DNA of 32,618 nucleotides, taken from Parabacteroides sp. (GTDB taxonomy: Bacteria > Bacteroidota > Bacteroidia > Bacteroidales > Tannerellaceae). The position numbers were made by a program, and so were the translations under genes. The notes beneath the pieces were generated by a model. That model ran no database searches and was not told where the DNA came from. It worked only from the letters and a program-made list of their open reading frames with translations. This document shows positions 8,314 to 18,220 of the stretch, piece by piece. The stretch spans positions 1 to 32,618 of the forward strand of contig JAQWBH010000015.1 of the NCBI GenBank assembly GCA_028707405.1, given 5' to 3'. Numbering within the stretch: the first letter of the stretch is position 1; each line of letters starts with the position of its first letter.

Positions 8314-11300
8314 ATGAGAAATTTTTTTATATTACTGATATTATGTGCGTTTGTTGATTTGCAGGCGCAAGAGAAGGGTGCTGTAAAAATGCGCGAAGGA
8401 GTGTTGAAACTGCCCACCTATTTGGTTAATGCACCGGAAAAAGCACCAAGTTTTTCACGTAATTTCGCCTATCAGCGTGCCAAACGAGGCGTTTATCCCT
8501 ATGCGATGAATGATAATGTTACTAACAACCGCATGGAACAGGAACACAAAGCCCTTTTTCTCGAAAACGAATACATCGAACTTTGTGTTTTGCCCGATAT
8601 CGGTGGCCGTTTGCTGTATGCCATTGACAAAACAAACAATTACGATATTTTCTATCATCAGCACGTTATTAAACCTTCGAATGTGGGTATGTTGGGAGCA
8701 TGGATTTCGGGTGGCGTGGAATTTAATGTTTTCCACCATCACCGTGCCTCCTCTCACCTTCCGGTTGACTATCGGCTGGTTGAAAATGCCGATGGTAGCA
8801 AGACCATCTGGATTGGTGAGATCGAACCACGCCAGCGAATGTCGTGGGCCATTGGAATGACGCTCTATCCCGGAAAATCGTATATTGAAGTTACAGGACG
8901 TTTGATGAATGAAACGGCAAACAAAAATTCTTTCCTGTATTGGTCGAATGTTTCCACCGCTTCCAATGACGATTATCAGATTATTTTTCCAGAAAGCACT
9001 GATTTCGGCGTGTATCATGCAAAAAACAGTTTTGTACACTGGCCTGTCAGTCATGAACCTTATCTAAACAAATCGTTTTATAACAACAATGTTGATATTT
9101 CATGGTGGAAAAATCATCCCGACCCTGTTTCAATTTTTGCTTACGATCTGAAAGACGATTTCATTGCCGGATACGACTACGGAAAACAGGCAGGAACGAT
9201 GCTCGTAGGCAATCACAACATTGTGAAAGGCGGCAAAATGTGGCAATGGGGTCCGGGTAATTACGGCAAAAAATGGGACAACGAAGTCCTGACCGATAAC
9301 GACGGTTCGTATGTAGAACTTATGGTCGGCGCTTATTCCGACAATCAACCCGATTATAGTTGGCTAAATCCCTATGAAACGAAATCGTTTACTAAATATT
9401 GGTACGGCATCCGCAATACGCAAGGCGCAAAAATGGGGAATATACGCGCTTCCCTGAACCTGGAAGTGAACGGAACAAAAGCATTTATCGCAGCCAACAC
9501 CACACAAAAAGAAGCCAATGCAAGCATCGCACTGAAGAAAAACGACGGAACGATACTATTCACAAAAACCATAAATATTGCTCCCGACCAACCATTCAGC
9601 GAAACTGTTATGATTCCCGCCAATCTCCCGAAAGAAACGCTAAAACTCTCTTTATCAGATAGAAATGGAAAAGAATTAATTGCCTATGTTCCTGTAATTA
9701 AAGACCCTAACAAGGTACTTCCCGAAGAAGTGAAACCGCCGCTCAAGCCCGGTGAAATAGCCAATTCGGAAGAATGTTATTTAGTCGGAATGCGTAACAA
9801 ACAGTTCCATAACGCTTTCATCAATCCGAATGATTATTTTGAGGAAGTTTTACGGCGCGATCCTAACGACATTCGCAGCAATACGCAAATGGGTATTTTC
9901 TACCGCGAAAATGGCGATTACGAACGTGCAGCTGAGCATTTCCGCCTCGCTATCCGTCGATTAACCAAAGATTATACTCGTCCACGTGATTGCGAAGCCT
10001 TATACAATCTGGGGTTGATACTCAAAGAACAACAAAAATATACGGCAGCTATTGACACCTTGTATCGTGCTGCCTGGGATTATACCTTTGCTTCGTCGGC
10101 ATATTTTCAGTTGGCGCAACTATCCGTCAATCAGGAAAATATTGAACGTGCACTCGAAGAACTGGCTGCTTCGCTTTCGACGAACGCAGAAAACTTACAG
10201 GCATTGAATCTGCAAACTTCGTTGTTGCGCAGCTTAAATCAAATACCCGAAGCTCAAACTGTTAATGCAAAAATATTGAGTATTGACCCGCTGAATCTCT
10301 ATGCTGTTTACGAAAAATCACTTTTAGACGGTCAAACCTCTGAATTTACTAAAATAATGCGCGATATGCCGGAATCTTATTTGGAATTGGCAATCTCTTA
10401 TTTACACAACGGTTTTGCTGATGAAACCCTGAAGTTATTGAAAGCGGCAGATAAAATCACAGCTTATCCTACTGTGAAATATTGGTTAGGATATTTAGCT
10501 GATGAAAAAGGAGATACAAAAGCCGCCAAACAGTACTTTACAGATGGGGCAAATCTACCGATTGATTATTGTTTCCCTTTCCGTCTCGAAACAGTCAGGG
10601 TGTATGAAAAAGCAATGGAGTATTTACCTGATGCTGCGAATACATACTACTATATGGGTAATTTGTTATTTGACAAACAGCCTGATAAAGCAATGACCTA
10701 CTGGCAAAAAGCCGTTGAAAAAAATCAGGGTTTAGCCATGGCATACCGCAATCTGGGTTGGGCATATAAATTCCATGTCAAAGATCCGGCGAAAGCAATC
10801 GTAAATTACGAAAAAGCCATTTCGTTGGATGTATCGCAAGCTGCTTTCTTTACTGAATTGGATGAAGTGTATGAAAGTGCGAACACAGCGCCGCAAAAAC
10901 GTTACGATATCTTGTCGAAACACCACGAAACAGTGCAGAAACGTTACGACTCATTTGTACGCGAAATACGTATGACTATTTTGGCAGGTGAATACGACAA
11001 GGTGATTGAGCATTTGACTTCGAACTTTTTCAGTCGACAGGAAGGCGTGAACGACTTGCACGATATTTATGTGGATGCCTGCCTGCTTGCAGGAAAAGCG
11101 CAACTTGCGCAAGGCAATACCGCCAGGGCTTACGAATACTTTCTCAAAGCTGACGAATATCCCGATAATCAATGTATTTCACGTGATGAAATTTACGATC
11201 GCAATTCGCAAGTGTATTATTACATTGCTTTGGCAGCCGAACAAATCGGCAAAAAATCCGAAGCAAAAAAATATTACCGTTTGGCGGCAGATAATCATTC

Positions 11301-11604
11301 ACTCGAAGTCAATATTTACGATTACGAACGGGCATTAGCGAAGCAAAAACTGGATAAAAAAGTCGATGTTTCGTCATATTACGATGCATTAATTCAATTA
11401 GGAGAAAAACAAATTACCAACGAAGTCAATAACTTCTTCGTATCATTCGGACCGGGTAAAACCGAAGCGGAAGTTAATACTGTTGCGTATTACACGCTTG
11501 GATTGGGTTATTTGGGTAAAGGCGACACTGTGAAAGCCAGGGAGTATTTTGCAAAAGCTGTTTCAATTAAAGCAGACAACCTTTGGGCAAAAGTCAGAAT
11601 GTAA
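8314..11604 (+). CDS. Secreted DUF5107 protein with TPR repeats
   Basis: The protein has 1096 residues and a signal peptide (about 1-19). DUF5107 covers about 45-340, with ENEYIELCVLPDIGGRLLYA and GGVEFNVFHHHR. From memory the domain is thought to have a mutarotase-like beta-sandwich fold, but its reaction is not known to me. From about residue 510 onwards there are many tetratricopeptide-type helical repeats (for example GIFYRENGDYERAAEHFRLAI, YYMGNLLFDKQPDKAMTYWQKAV, YTLGLGYLGKGDTVKAREYFAKAV), split by a less regular part at about 880-960. TPRs normally bind proteins, so it may be a periplasmic scaffold with a sugar-binding or sugar-modifying head. It lies 37 nt after susD and 7 nt before a glycosidase gene, so it is part of the same transcription unit. 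Confidence 0.88.
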   Translation: MRNFFILLILCAFVDLQAQEKGAVKMREGVLKLPTYLVNAPEKAPSFSRNFAYQRAKRGVYPYAMNDNVTNNRMEQEHKALFLENEYIELCVLPDIGGRLLYAIDKTNNYDIFYHQHVIKPSNVGMLGAWISGGVEFNVFHHHRASSHLPVDYRLVENADGSKTIWIGEIEPRQRMSWAIGMTLYPGKSYIEVTGRLMNETANKNSFLYWSNVSTASNDDYQIIFPESTDFGVYHAKNSFVHWPVSHEPYLNKSFYNNNVDISWWKNHPDPVSIFAYDLKDDFIAGYDYGKQAGTMLVGNHNIVKGGKMWQWGPGNYGKKWDNEVLTDNDGSYVELMVGAYSDNQPDYSWLNPYETKSFTKYWYGIRNTQGAKMGNIRASLNLEVNGTKAFIAANTTQKEANASIALKKNDGTILFTKTINIAPDQPFSETVMIPANLPKETLKLSLSDRNGKELIAYVPVIKDPNKVLPEEVKPPLKPGEIANSEECYLVGMRNKQFHNAFINPNDYFEEVLRRDPNDIRSNTQMGIFYRENGDYERAAEHFRLAIRRLTKDYTRPRDCEALYNLGLILKEQQKYTAAIDTLYRAAWDYTFASSAYFQLAQLSVNQENIERALEELAASLSTNAENLQALNLQTSLLRSLNQIPEAQTVNAKILSIDPLNLYAVYEKSLLDGQTSEFTKIMRDMPESYLELAISYLHNGFADETLKLLKAADKITAYPTVKYWLGYLADEKGDTKAAKQYFTDGANLPIDYCFPFRLETVRVYEKAMEYLPDAANTYYYMGNLLFDKQPDKAMTYWQKAVEKNQGLAMAYRNLGWAYKFHVKDPAKAIVNYEKAISLDVSQAAFFTELDEVYESANTAPQKRYDILSKHHETVQKRYDSFVREIRMTILAGEYDKVIEHLTSNFFSRQEGVNDLHDIYVDACLLAGKAQLAQGNTARAYEYFLKADEYPDNQCISRDEIYDRNSQVYYYIALAAEQIGKKSEAKKYYRLAADNHSLEVNIYDYERALAKQKLDKKVDVSSYYDALIQLGEKQITNEVNNFFVSFGPGKTEAEVNTVAYYTLGLGYLGKGDTVKAREYFAKAVSIKADNLWAKVRM

Positions 11605-11611
11605 AATAAGA

Positions 11612-13699
11612 ATGAAAATGAGAAGAATATCAATCATATTATTGGCGTGTCTGGCAATGAATGTATTTGCCAAAACGCAAAGCAGTAACGGTCGGTGGTC
11701 GGAGGAGAAAGCCAGAGCGTGGTACACACAACAGGCCTGGCCGGTAGGCGTAAATTACGTCGCTGCTACCGCTATCAACCAAATAGAGATGTGGCAGGCC
11801 GAATCATTCGACCCCCAAACCATGGATATGGAAATGCAGCGTGTTGAAGACCTGGGATTCAACACGGTACGCATCTTCCTGCACGATTTGGTGTGGCAGG
11901 TTGACCCGAAAGGGATGAAACAACGGCTTGGGCAATTTTTCGACATCTGTGAGAAGCATCATTTGAAAGTAATTGTTACCTTCTTTACCAACGGAGGTAA
12001 ACCCACACAGCCCGAAGCCAAAATGGGTAAGCAAATTGAATCAATCCAGGGGGTGCATAATTCGGGATGGCTGCAAACGCCCAAAGCCGAGATTGTGAAT
12101 AATCCTTCGCAATGGGCACCGCTGAAAAAGTATGTGCAAGACATCCTGAAAACGTTCAAAAACGATAAGCGCGTGTTGATGTGGTGCCTCTACAACGAGC
12201 CGCAAAATTTCAACCGCAGAGCAGATTCGATGGGACTTTTACGCGCCGTTTTCCAATGGGCACGGGAAATCAATCCATCGCAGCCACTCACCTCTCCTAT
12301 TTGGGGGATTCCGGCAAAAGATACCGCGATGGATATTATCAGCTTTTTGGGCGAAAACTGCGATGTGATGTCCATTCACTGCTACAAAAAACCAGCTGAA
12401 ATGGAAGCTTTCATCAAACAGATGAAACGCTTCAACCGTCCGATTATCTGTCAGGAATACATGGGGCGCCCCGAATCGACATTTCAGGAAATCATGCCGA
12501 TACTGAAACGCGAAAACGTTGGCGCCATCAGTTGGGGCCTTACGGCAGGTAAGTGTAACTTTCATCTCCAGTGGTCAAGTAAAGCTGGTGATCCTGAACC
12601 GAAAGTGTGGTTTCACGACATTTTCCGGCTCGACGGAACGCCTTATAGCGAAGCAGAAATCCGCTTTATTAAAAAAATGACCGGGAAAACACCTCCTGTG
12701 GTTACCCGTGAGAGATGGAGTGAGAAAAAAGCCACTGAATGGTATTCAAAATGGGGTTGGCTGCGCGGTTGCAATTTTATTCCGAGCACCGCTATTAACC
12801 AACTCGAAATGTGGCAGGCGGAAACATTTGATGCTACGGCTATCGACCACGAATTGAGACTTGCCGAAAATATAGGAATGAACTGTATGCGCGTCTATTT
12901 ACACCATTTGGCCTGGCAAATTGACAAAGAGGGTTTTAAAAACAGAATGAACCAGTATTTGGATATTGCCGGAAAACACGGTATTTCAACAATTTTTGTT
13001 TTGTTCGACGACTGTTGGAATCCGACTTATGATGCCGGAACTCAACCCGACCCCAAACCGGGCATTCATAATTCGGGCTGGGTGCGCGACCCCGGCAATT
13101 TATTGTTTGATGATGCGAACCTGATTGACACACTCGAAATTTATGCGAAAGACATTCTGAATACTTTCCGCCACGACAAACGCATCGTATTTTGGGATTT
13201 GTACAACGAGCCGGGTAACAATGCTTTGGGAAACCGCAGTTTACCATTGCTCCAAATTGTGTTTGAGTGGGGACGCACTATCAACCCCGACCAACCGCTG
13301 AGTGCAGGCGTTTGGGACAATAAATTGAAAGAATTAACCCGCTATCAGTTAGACGAATCGGATATTATCTCGTATCATAATTATAAAGACGTAGAACACC
13401 ACAAAACAACTATCGACTCGCTCAAACGCTTCAATCGACCAATTATTTGCACGGAATATATGGCGCGGCGCGATAAAAGTTTCTTCCAAACCATTATGCC
13501 TATGTTGAAAGAAAATAATATCGGCGCCATCAATTGGGGTTTAGTTGCGGGAAAAACGAACACCATTTTTGCATGGAAGAATCCAATGCCCGATGTAAAG
13601 GAACCACCCGTGTGGTTTCACGATATTTTCAGAAAAGACGGCAGTGTTTTTTCGCAGGAGGAAATTGATTGCATAAAACAATTAACCGGTAAAAAATGA
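11612..13699 (+). CDS. Tandem two-domain GH5-like glycoside hydrolase
   Basis: The open frame extends up to 11549, overlapping the previous gene, but a signal peptide (ISIILLACLAMNVFA) follows the ATG at 11612, which I choose; 11618 is the alternative. The 695-residue protein holds two homologous (beta/alpha)8 glycosidase domains, about 22-365 and 375-695. Each opens with a paralogous stretch (RWSEEKARAWYTQQAW and RWSEKKATEWYSKWGW). In each the presumed acid/base Glu is in YNEP (Glu196, Glu533) and the presumed nucleophile Glu is in QEYM or TEYM (Glu282, Glu615). Both sites therefore look active. Similarity is to clan GH-A (GH5-type beta-glycanases). The substrate is unknown. The end overlaps the next start by ATGA, so translation is probably coupled. 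Confidence 0.88.
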   Translation: MKMRRISIILLACLAMNVFAKTQSSNGRWSEEKARAWYTQQAWPVGVNYVAATAINQIEMWQAESFDPQTMDMEMQRVEDLGFNTVRIFLHDLVWQVDPKGMKQRLGQFFDICEKHHLKVIVTFFTNGGKPTQPEAKMGKQIESIQGVHNSGWLQTPKAEIVNNPSQWAPLKKYVQDILKTFKNDKRVLMWCLYNEPQNFNRRADSMGLLRAVFQWAREINPSQPLTSPIWGIPAKDTAMDIISFLGENCDVMSIHCYKKPAEMEAFIKQMKRFNRPIICQEYMGRPESTFQEIMPILKRENVGAISWGLTAGKCNFHLQWSSKAGDPEPKVWFHDIFRLDGTPYSEAEIRFIKKMTGKTPPVVTRERWSEKKATEWYSKWGWLRGCNFIPSTAINQLEMWQAETFDATAIDHELRLAENIGMNCMRVYLHHLAWQIDKEGFKNRMNQYLDIAGKHGISTIFVLFDDCWNPTYDAGTQPDPKPGIHNSGWVRDPGNLLFDDANLIDTLEIYAKDILNTFRHDKRIVFWDLYNEPGNNALGNRSLPLLQIVFEWGRTINPDQPLSAGVWDNKLKELTRYQLDESDIISYHNYKDVEHHKTTIDSLKRFNRPIICTEYMARRDKSFFQTIMPMLKENNIGAINWGLVAGKTNTIFAWKNPMPDVKEPPVWFHDIFRKDGSVFSQEEIDCIKQLTGKK

Positions 13700-15465
13700 A
13701 AAATAAAAGTATAAAATTATTAACCGCTTTTTCGTTGTTTCTGCTTTGTATTTGTTGCGGAAACAACGAACTTGTTCTTACTCCTGACCCCGAGTCACAA
13801 TCAAAAATCACAATTCATTCGATTGCCGATTTGAATATGCGGGCGTCGGTCATCGATTCGCACAAAAACGACAAAAACAACGTTTTGGAAATGGATTTCC
13901 GCCGCAAAGTAGAGTTGAAAAGCGAATTGTCCTGCGTCGCGCCCTTCTATCCGCGAGTTAAGAAATTAACCAACGGACAATATATTTTGTTGTATATGGA
14001 CGGCGCGTGGGGACCGAATATCTATTACGCCTTAAGCAAAGATATGCTTACGTGGAGCAATAGCCGACCGCTTTTTACTCCTTATCCACACGGAAATAAT
14101 GATACGCGTTATTTTGCTTGCGCCGATGCAGCAGTTTTGCACAACGGCGACATTGTTGTTGCCTGTTGCTTCCGCGACCTGAACGGTTATTCCTCACATC
14201 CCGAATACAGCGGTTTGATGATGCGCCGCAGCAGCGACAACGGACAAACGTGGACAGATGAATACCAAATTTATCAAGGTTCGTGTTGGGAACCCTACTT
14301 GCTACAACTTCCAAGCGGCGAACTACAAGTGTATTTTACCGACAACGATCCTACGCCAAGCATCAGAAATTCAGGTTCATCGATTCTGCGGTCGTTCAAC
14401 AGCGGACAGACCTGGACACCTGCTCTTGGGGAGTTGCCAATTCGCGTGGTACATCAGTATACTTATACCAATCAGGACAACATAAAGATTTTTACCGGAC
14501 AAATGATTTCGACTCGTTTGCTGCACGACAATAAAACTATTGCTGTTGTTTGTGAATCGCGCAATGATTTCAACGGCACAAATATGTGCATTTCCTATTG
14601 CAATTCCACCGATAATTGGGCGAAATCAATCGGACAAAACGAGGAAGGTCCTGCCAATCATCAATGGAATGTGATGACAGGCGTAGGTCCCTATCTCGCG
14701 CTTTTCCCATCGGGCGAAAGCGTATTGTCATATTCTGCCCGCATCGGCGGTAGTCTCGACGGACATATTATTTTGCGTATAGGTGGCGTAACGGCCAACG
14801 ATTTTGACAAGGAAGTTTACAACAAGCCTTTCCCAAATGCGCCAACAATATGGGGATCAATGGAATTGGACGACCCGCACACTTTGATAGTTGCAGCCCC
14901 CAATTTCCTGGACGGAAATGATTACACAAAAATTAAAAAAGCCTCATTGCTTTTGGGTAAAATGACCTTGAATCACCGCATTAACGCGCCAACCGACACT
15001 CCGACACTCGATGGCGACAATGCCGATTGGAAAGACAACACCGATGCATTTTTCCTTGGAAGCGATTCGCGCTCGCAAGCAACATTCCGTTTTGCGCACG
15101 ACAACCAAAAACTCTATCTGTTAGTAGAACGGATCGACGATTACCTGACCAGCGATGACGCGTTGACCCTGATGCTGAACAACGGCACTAAAACGCTGAA
15201 ATTCAAACTTAATTACGATGACGCTTCCAAAACTCTGGCAACGGATAATCCAGCTATCGAATGTAAATCTTTCCTGTCGGGAAAATTTAACGACGGCGCA
15301 CGCGACAAAGGCTGCATCGCCGAATTGGCAATTCCCGTTTCGCAGTTAAGTCTGGGGCAAAAAGTGTTTTTCAATGCCGTATTGCACGACAAAGACGTGA
15401 ACGACGGTTTTAATGGGCTGACAGAGAATGTTCCGGCAAAATGGCTTCCAATTACATTAGATTAA
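13696..15465 (+). CDS. Sialidase-fold lipoprotein with CBM9-like domain (copy 1)
   Basis: The 589-residue lipoprotein has a signal peptide ending in CICCGNNE (Cys20 or Cys21 lipidated). A six-bladed beta-propeller of the sialidase/BNR superfamily follows, with Asp-box motifs SSDNGQTWTD (about 177) and SFNSGQTWTP (about 231). A C-terminal domain (about 428-589) looks like the CBM9-type carbohydrate-binding fold, with TPTLDGDNADWKDNTDAFFL. Families with this fold include GH33 sialidases and GH93 exo-arabinanases. I cannot confirm a catalytic Arg triad, so the activity is open. It starts inside the stop of the tandem glycosidase gene and is followed 13 nt later by a close paralog. Confidence 0.8.
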   Translation: MKNKSIKLLTAFSLFLLCICCGNNELVLTPDPESQSKITIHSIADLNMRASVIDSHKNDKNNVLEMDFRRKVELKSELSCVAPFYPRVKKLTNGQYILLYMDGAWGPNIYYALSKDMLTWSNSRPLFTPYPHGNNDTRYFACADAAVLHNGDIVVACCFRDLNGYSSHPEYSGLMMRRSSDNGQTWTDEYQIYQGSCWEPYLLQLPSGELQVYFTDNDPTPSIRNSGSSILRSFNSGQTWTPALGELPIRVVHQYTYTNQDNIKIFTGQMISTRLLHDNKTIAVVCESRNDFNGTNMCISYCNSTDNWAKSIGQNEEGPANHQWNVMTGVGPYLALFPSGESVLSYSARIGGSLDGHIILRIGGVTANDFDKEVYNKPFPNAPTIWGSMELDDPHTLIVAAPNFLDGNDYTKIKKASLLLGKMTLNHRINAPTDTPTLDGDNADWKDNTDAFFLGSDSRSQATFRFAHDNQKLYLLVERIDDYLTSDDALTLMLNNGTKTLKFKLNYDDASKTLATDNPAIECKSFLSGKFNDGARDKGCIAELAIPVSQLSLGQKVFFNAVLHDKDVNDGFNGLTENVPAKWLPITLD

Positions 15466-15478
15466 ATACAATTTTTAT

Positions 15479-17245
15479 ATGAAAAGGTATCCGAAAAGCA
15501 TATTCTATCAGTTAACTGGTGTTTTATCTTTGCTAGTGATGTGTATCTGTTGCGGGAATGACGAACCCGGGACGGATCCCACCCCCGAAGAAACGCAAAT
15601 AACCATTCAGTCGATTGCCGATTTGAATAAGCGAACACAGGTCATCGACTCGCACAAAGACGAGAAAAACAACGGTTTGGAACTAGATTTCCGCCGCGCC
15701 AAAGAATTGAGCAGCGAATTAGCCACTACTTCGCCTTATTATCCCCGCGTGAAAAAGATTTCGGAAGGTGCGTATATTCTTTTCTATCAAGATCATCAAA
15801 CAGGCGACAAGAGTATTTACTACGCTTTGAGCAAAGATTTGCTTTCGTGGAGTGCGAGCCGTCCGCTGTTTACCGCCTATCCCCACGGAAACGACACGCG
15901 CAAATTTGCCACCGTTGATGCTGTGGTTTTGCACAACGGCGACATCATAGCGGTTTGCAGTTTTCGCGACAACAAAGGCTATTCTACCCGTCCGCAGGAC
16001 AGTGGCCTGATGTTACGCCGCAGTTCCGATGGAGGCAAGACGTGGAGCGAAGAAGAAATTATTTACATCGGCTCCAATTGGGAACCTTACCCGCTGCAAC
16101 TGCCGAGCGGCGAAATACAAATCTATTTTACCGACAACGATCCTACCCAAGGCATCCATAACTCCGGTTCATCAATTATCCGCTCATATGACAATGGCAT
16201 GACCTGGACACCCGAAAAGGGAAAACTGCCCATCCGCGTTTGTCATCAATACACTTACACAAACGACGATGGTGTGAAGATTTTTTCAGGACAAATGTCG
16301 GTTGCACGACTTTTGCACGACAACAAAACCATTGCAGTAGTGTGCGAAGCACGTCTGACTTACGAGGGCGTTTACCGCATTTCTACTTATTATTCAACAA
16401 ATAATTGGGCGAAATCCATCGGACAAAACGAGGAAGGTCCCGACGACCACCAATGGAATATGTGGTCGGGCTCAGGTCCCTACCTCTCGCTTTTCCCTTC
16501 CGGCGAAAGCGTGATGTCATACGGAGCAAAGGTAGGTAACGAGCGTTCCAACCGCGGAATAATCCTGTTTGGTGGTCCAACGACTCGCGATTTCGACAAT
16601 ACGCGTCCGTTTTATCCTTTCGGGAATTACGCTCTTGGTTTTTGGGGCTGTTCCGAAATTGACAATCCTCACACGCTGATTGTTGCGTGGCCCAATATCG
16701 TTACTTCGAATACAAAATCAAGCATCTGGCTCGGTCGAACGATTTTGAACCATCGTATCAATGCACCTTTCATCATGCCAACTATTGACGGCGATAACGC
16801 CGACTGGAATAACAATACCGACGCTTTCTTCCTCGGAAGCGATTCGCGTTCACAGGCTACTTTTCGTATGGCGCATGACAACGATAAGCTCTACCTTCTG
16901 GTAGAACGTATGGACGAATACCTGACTAATGACGACGCTTTTACAATTATGCTCAACAACGGCTCCAATACACTGAAATTCAAAATTAATTTCGATCAGA
17001 TAACGAATACATTGATAACGGACAATTCAGCAATTGAATGTAAATCCTTCATTTCCGGAACATTCAACGACGGAGGGCGGGATAAAGGCTTTATCGCCGA
17101 ACTGGCTATTCCTGTTGCTCAGTTGAGTCATAGTCAGAGAATGTTCTTCAATGCCGTTCTGCACGATAAAGAAGTGAACGATGGTTTTGAAAACCTGAAA
17201 GAAAACGAAGCAGCTAAATGGTTGCCCGTAGTATTAGATAAATAA
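15479..17245 (+). CDS. Sialidase-fold lipoprotein with CBM9-like domain (copy 2)
   Basis: This is a tandem duplicate of the gene before it: 588 residues, a lipobox again in CICCGND, and the same order of propeller and CBM9-like domain. Asp boxes are RSSDGGKTWSEE and RSYDNGMTWTPE. By hand alignment about 80% of the residues are identical over a 70-residue stretch of the C-terminal domain, while the propeller has more changes, for example in the segment after CHQYTYTNDDG. Divergence concentrated in the propeller suggests different linkages or side chains in the substrate. Function is uncertain, as for copy 1. Confidence 0.8.
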   Translation: MKRYPKSIFYQLTGVLSLLVMCICCGNDEPGTDPTPEETQITIQSIADLNKRTQVIDSHKDEKNNGLELDFRRAKELSSELATTSPYYPRVKKISEGAYILFYQDHQTGDKSIYYALSKDLLSWSASRPLFTAYPHGNDTRKFATVDAVVLHNGDIIAVCSFRDNKGYSTRPQDSGLMLRRSSDGGKTWSEEEIIYIGSNWEPYPLQLPSGEIQIYFTDNDPTQGIHNSGSSIIRSYDNGMTWTPEKGKLPIRVCHQYTYTNDDGVKIFSGQMSVARLLHDNKTIAVVCEARLTYEGVYRISTYYSTNNWAKSIGQNEEGPDDHQWNMWSGSGPYLSLFPSGESVMSYGAKVGNERSNRGIILFGGPTTRDFDNTRPFYPFGNYALGFWGCSEIDNPHTLIVAWPNIVTSNTKSSIWLGRTILNHRINAPFIMPTIDGDNADWNNNTDAFFLGSDSRSQATFRMAHDNDKLYLLVERMDEYLTNDDAFTIMLNNGSNTLKFKINFDQITNTLITDNSAIECKSFISGTFNDGGRDKGFIAELAIPVAQLSHSQRMFFNAVLHDKEVNDGFENLKENEAAKWLPVVLDK

Positions 17246-17269
17246 TAATTCACTTTAAATTTTAATATT

Positions 17270-17671
17270 ATGACAAAAAAAATGATTTTAGGAGCAATCG
17301 TCCTGCTGTTGGTGGGAATATTGCCTGTTGGTGCGCAGAATACGCTTTATGTGTATGGTACCTCCGCAAACCAAATTTACCCGAATACACACAAAATTGT
17401 ATTTACGGGCGCGAGTATGTCGGTTTTCGCTGCTGACGGAGCAGTAACTTCCATTACTTACGATGCCTTGAAATTCTTTTCGTTAAAGAATTTCGACATT
17501 TCTACCGGCGCAAAGCAACTTCCCTTGCTTAACGAAGAACCAATTGCCACCCGCTACTACAACCTGCAAGGAATGGAAATTGCGGAGCCGCAATCAGGAG
17601 AAGTGTATCTGACTAAATCAATTTATCGTTCAGGGGCTGTGAAAATCAGCAAGTCGGCTGTAATTCTATAA
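17270..17671 (+). CDS. Small secreted protein with IDSV-type N-terminal motif
   Basis: The 133-residue protein has a signal peptide (about 1-22, ending GAQ). The mature protein starts NTLYVYGTSANQIYPNTHKIVFTG, which resembles the start of the 166-residue neighbour and of the two FISUMP proteins that carry this segment. The pattern is a YVYKN-like strand followed by I-x-x-(I/V)-x-F. The end (YYNLQGMEIAEPQSGEVYL and about 20 more residues) resembles a short T9SS-type sorting tail. There is no enzyme motif. It lies 24 nt after the second propeller gene. It could be a small surface or matrix component; I do not assign a function. Confidence 0.7.
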   Translation: MTKKMILGAIVLLLVGILPVGAQNTLYVYGTSANQIYPNTHKIVFTGASMSVFAADGAVTSITYDALKFFSLKNFDISTGAKQLPLLNEEPIATRYYNLQGMEIAEPQSGEVYLTKSIYRSGAVKISKSAVIL

Positions 17672-17712
17672 TCAACAAAGGGATCTGCTCCCTCGTTAAA
17701 AACGAAAAAAAT

Positions 17713-18213
17713 ATGAAACTTAGGACGTTACTAACAAAATTATCAATTGCTTTGTTTGTCTGTTTTTTTTCCGGAAATATTTTCGCACAGGAAAATTTGT
17801 ATGTATATAAAAACAACAGCACGAAAACAGCTTACGAATTGGATGCTATCCAACGTTTGACCTTTCTTGCCGAAGGTTTGGTAATCAAAAAAACAGATAA
17901 TACCGAAACGATGGTTACCTATGCTGATTTGCGGTTTTTCTGTTTGAAAAATTATACAATTTCAGCTGTCGAAACAGCACAAACAGGAAATATCAGCGTT
18001 TGTTCCGATTTTATCAATGATTTGCTAATCATCAAAAACGAACAAACAATGAGCGAAATACGCCTCTACAATATGCAGGGGCAACTGCTGATGGTCACCC
18101 AACCGCAGGCAACAGAAATTACTTTATCCGTAGTCGATTACATTCCGGGAGTATATCTCCTGCATATCGCCGACGGCAATGGAATCCACAGTCAAAAAAT
18201 CATTAAACATTAA
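17713..18213 (+). CDS. Small secreted protein with T9SS-like sorting domain
   Basis: The 166-residue protein has a signal peptide (about 1-25, FSGNIFAQ). Its N-terminal segment is ENLYVYKNNSTKTAYELDAIQRLTF and its C-terminal segment of about 65 residues matches the type A T9SS sorting pattern: IRLYNMQGQLL, a GVYLLHI strand, and the final QKIIKH. Such tails send proteins across the outer membrane by type IX secretion and are removed or used for anchoring. The first half is related to the preceding 133-residue protein, so the two look like an old duplication. It ends 7 nt before the first FISUMP gene. The function is unknown. Confidence 0.72.
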   Translation: MKLRTLLTKLSIALFVCFFSGNIFAQENLYVYKNNSTKTAYELDAIQRLTFLAEGLVIKKTDNTETMVTYADLRFFCLKNYTISAVETAQTGNISVCSDFINDLLIIKNEQTMSEIRLYNMQGQLLMVTQPQATEITLSVVDYIPGVYLLHIADGNGIHSQKIIKH

Positions 18214-18220
18214 ATTTATC

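Noticed and set aside
8455..9054. 199-codon - strand frame within the DUF5107 gene
   Set aside because: It lies inside a conserved domain on the + strand, its translation resembles no family, and no - strand neighbours exist.
11549..11611. Upstream start of the tandem glycosidase
   Set aside because: It would add 21 residues before a normal signal peptide and overlap the previous gene by 56 bases; ATG 11612 fits better.
17672..17712. Internal terminator between the two small secreted protein genes
   Set aside because: The 41-base gap has no stable hairpin with a T-run, so I regard the operon as continuous.
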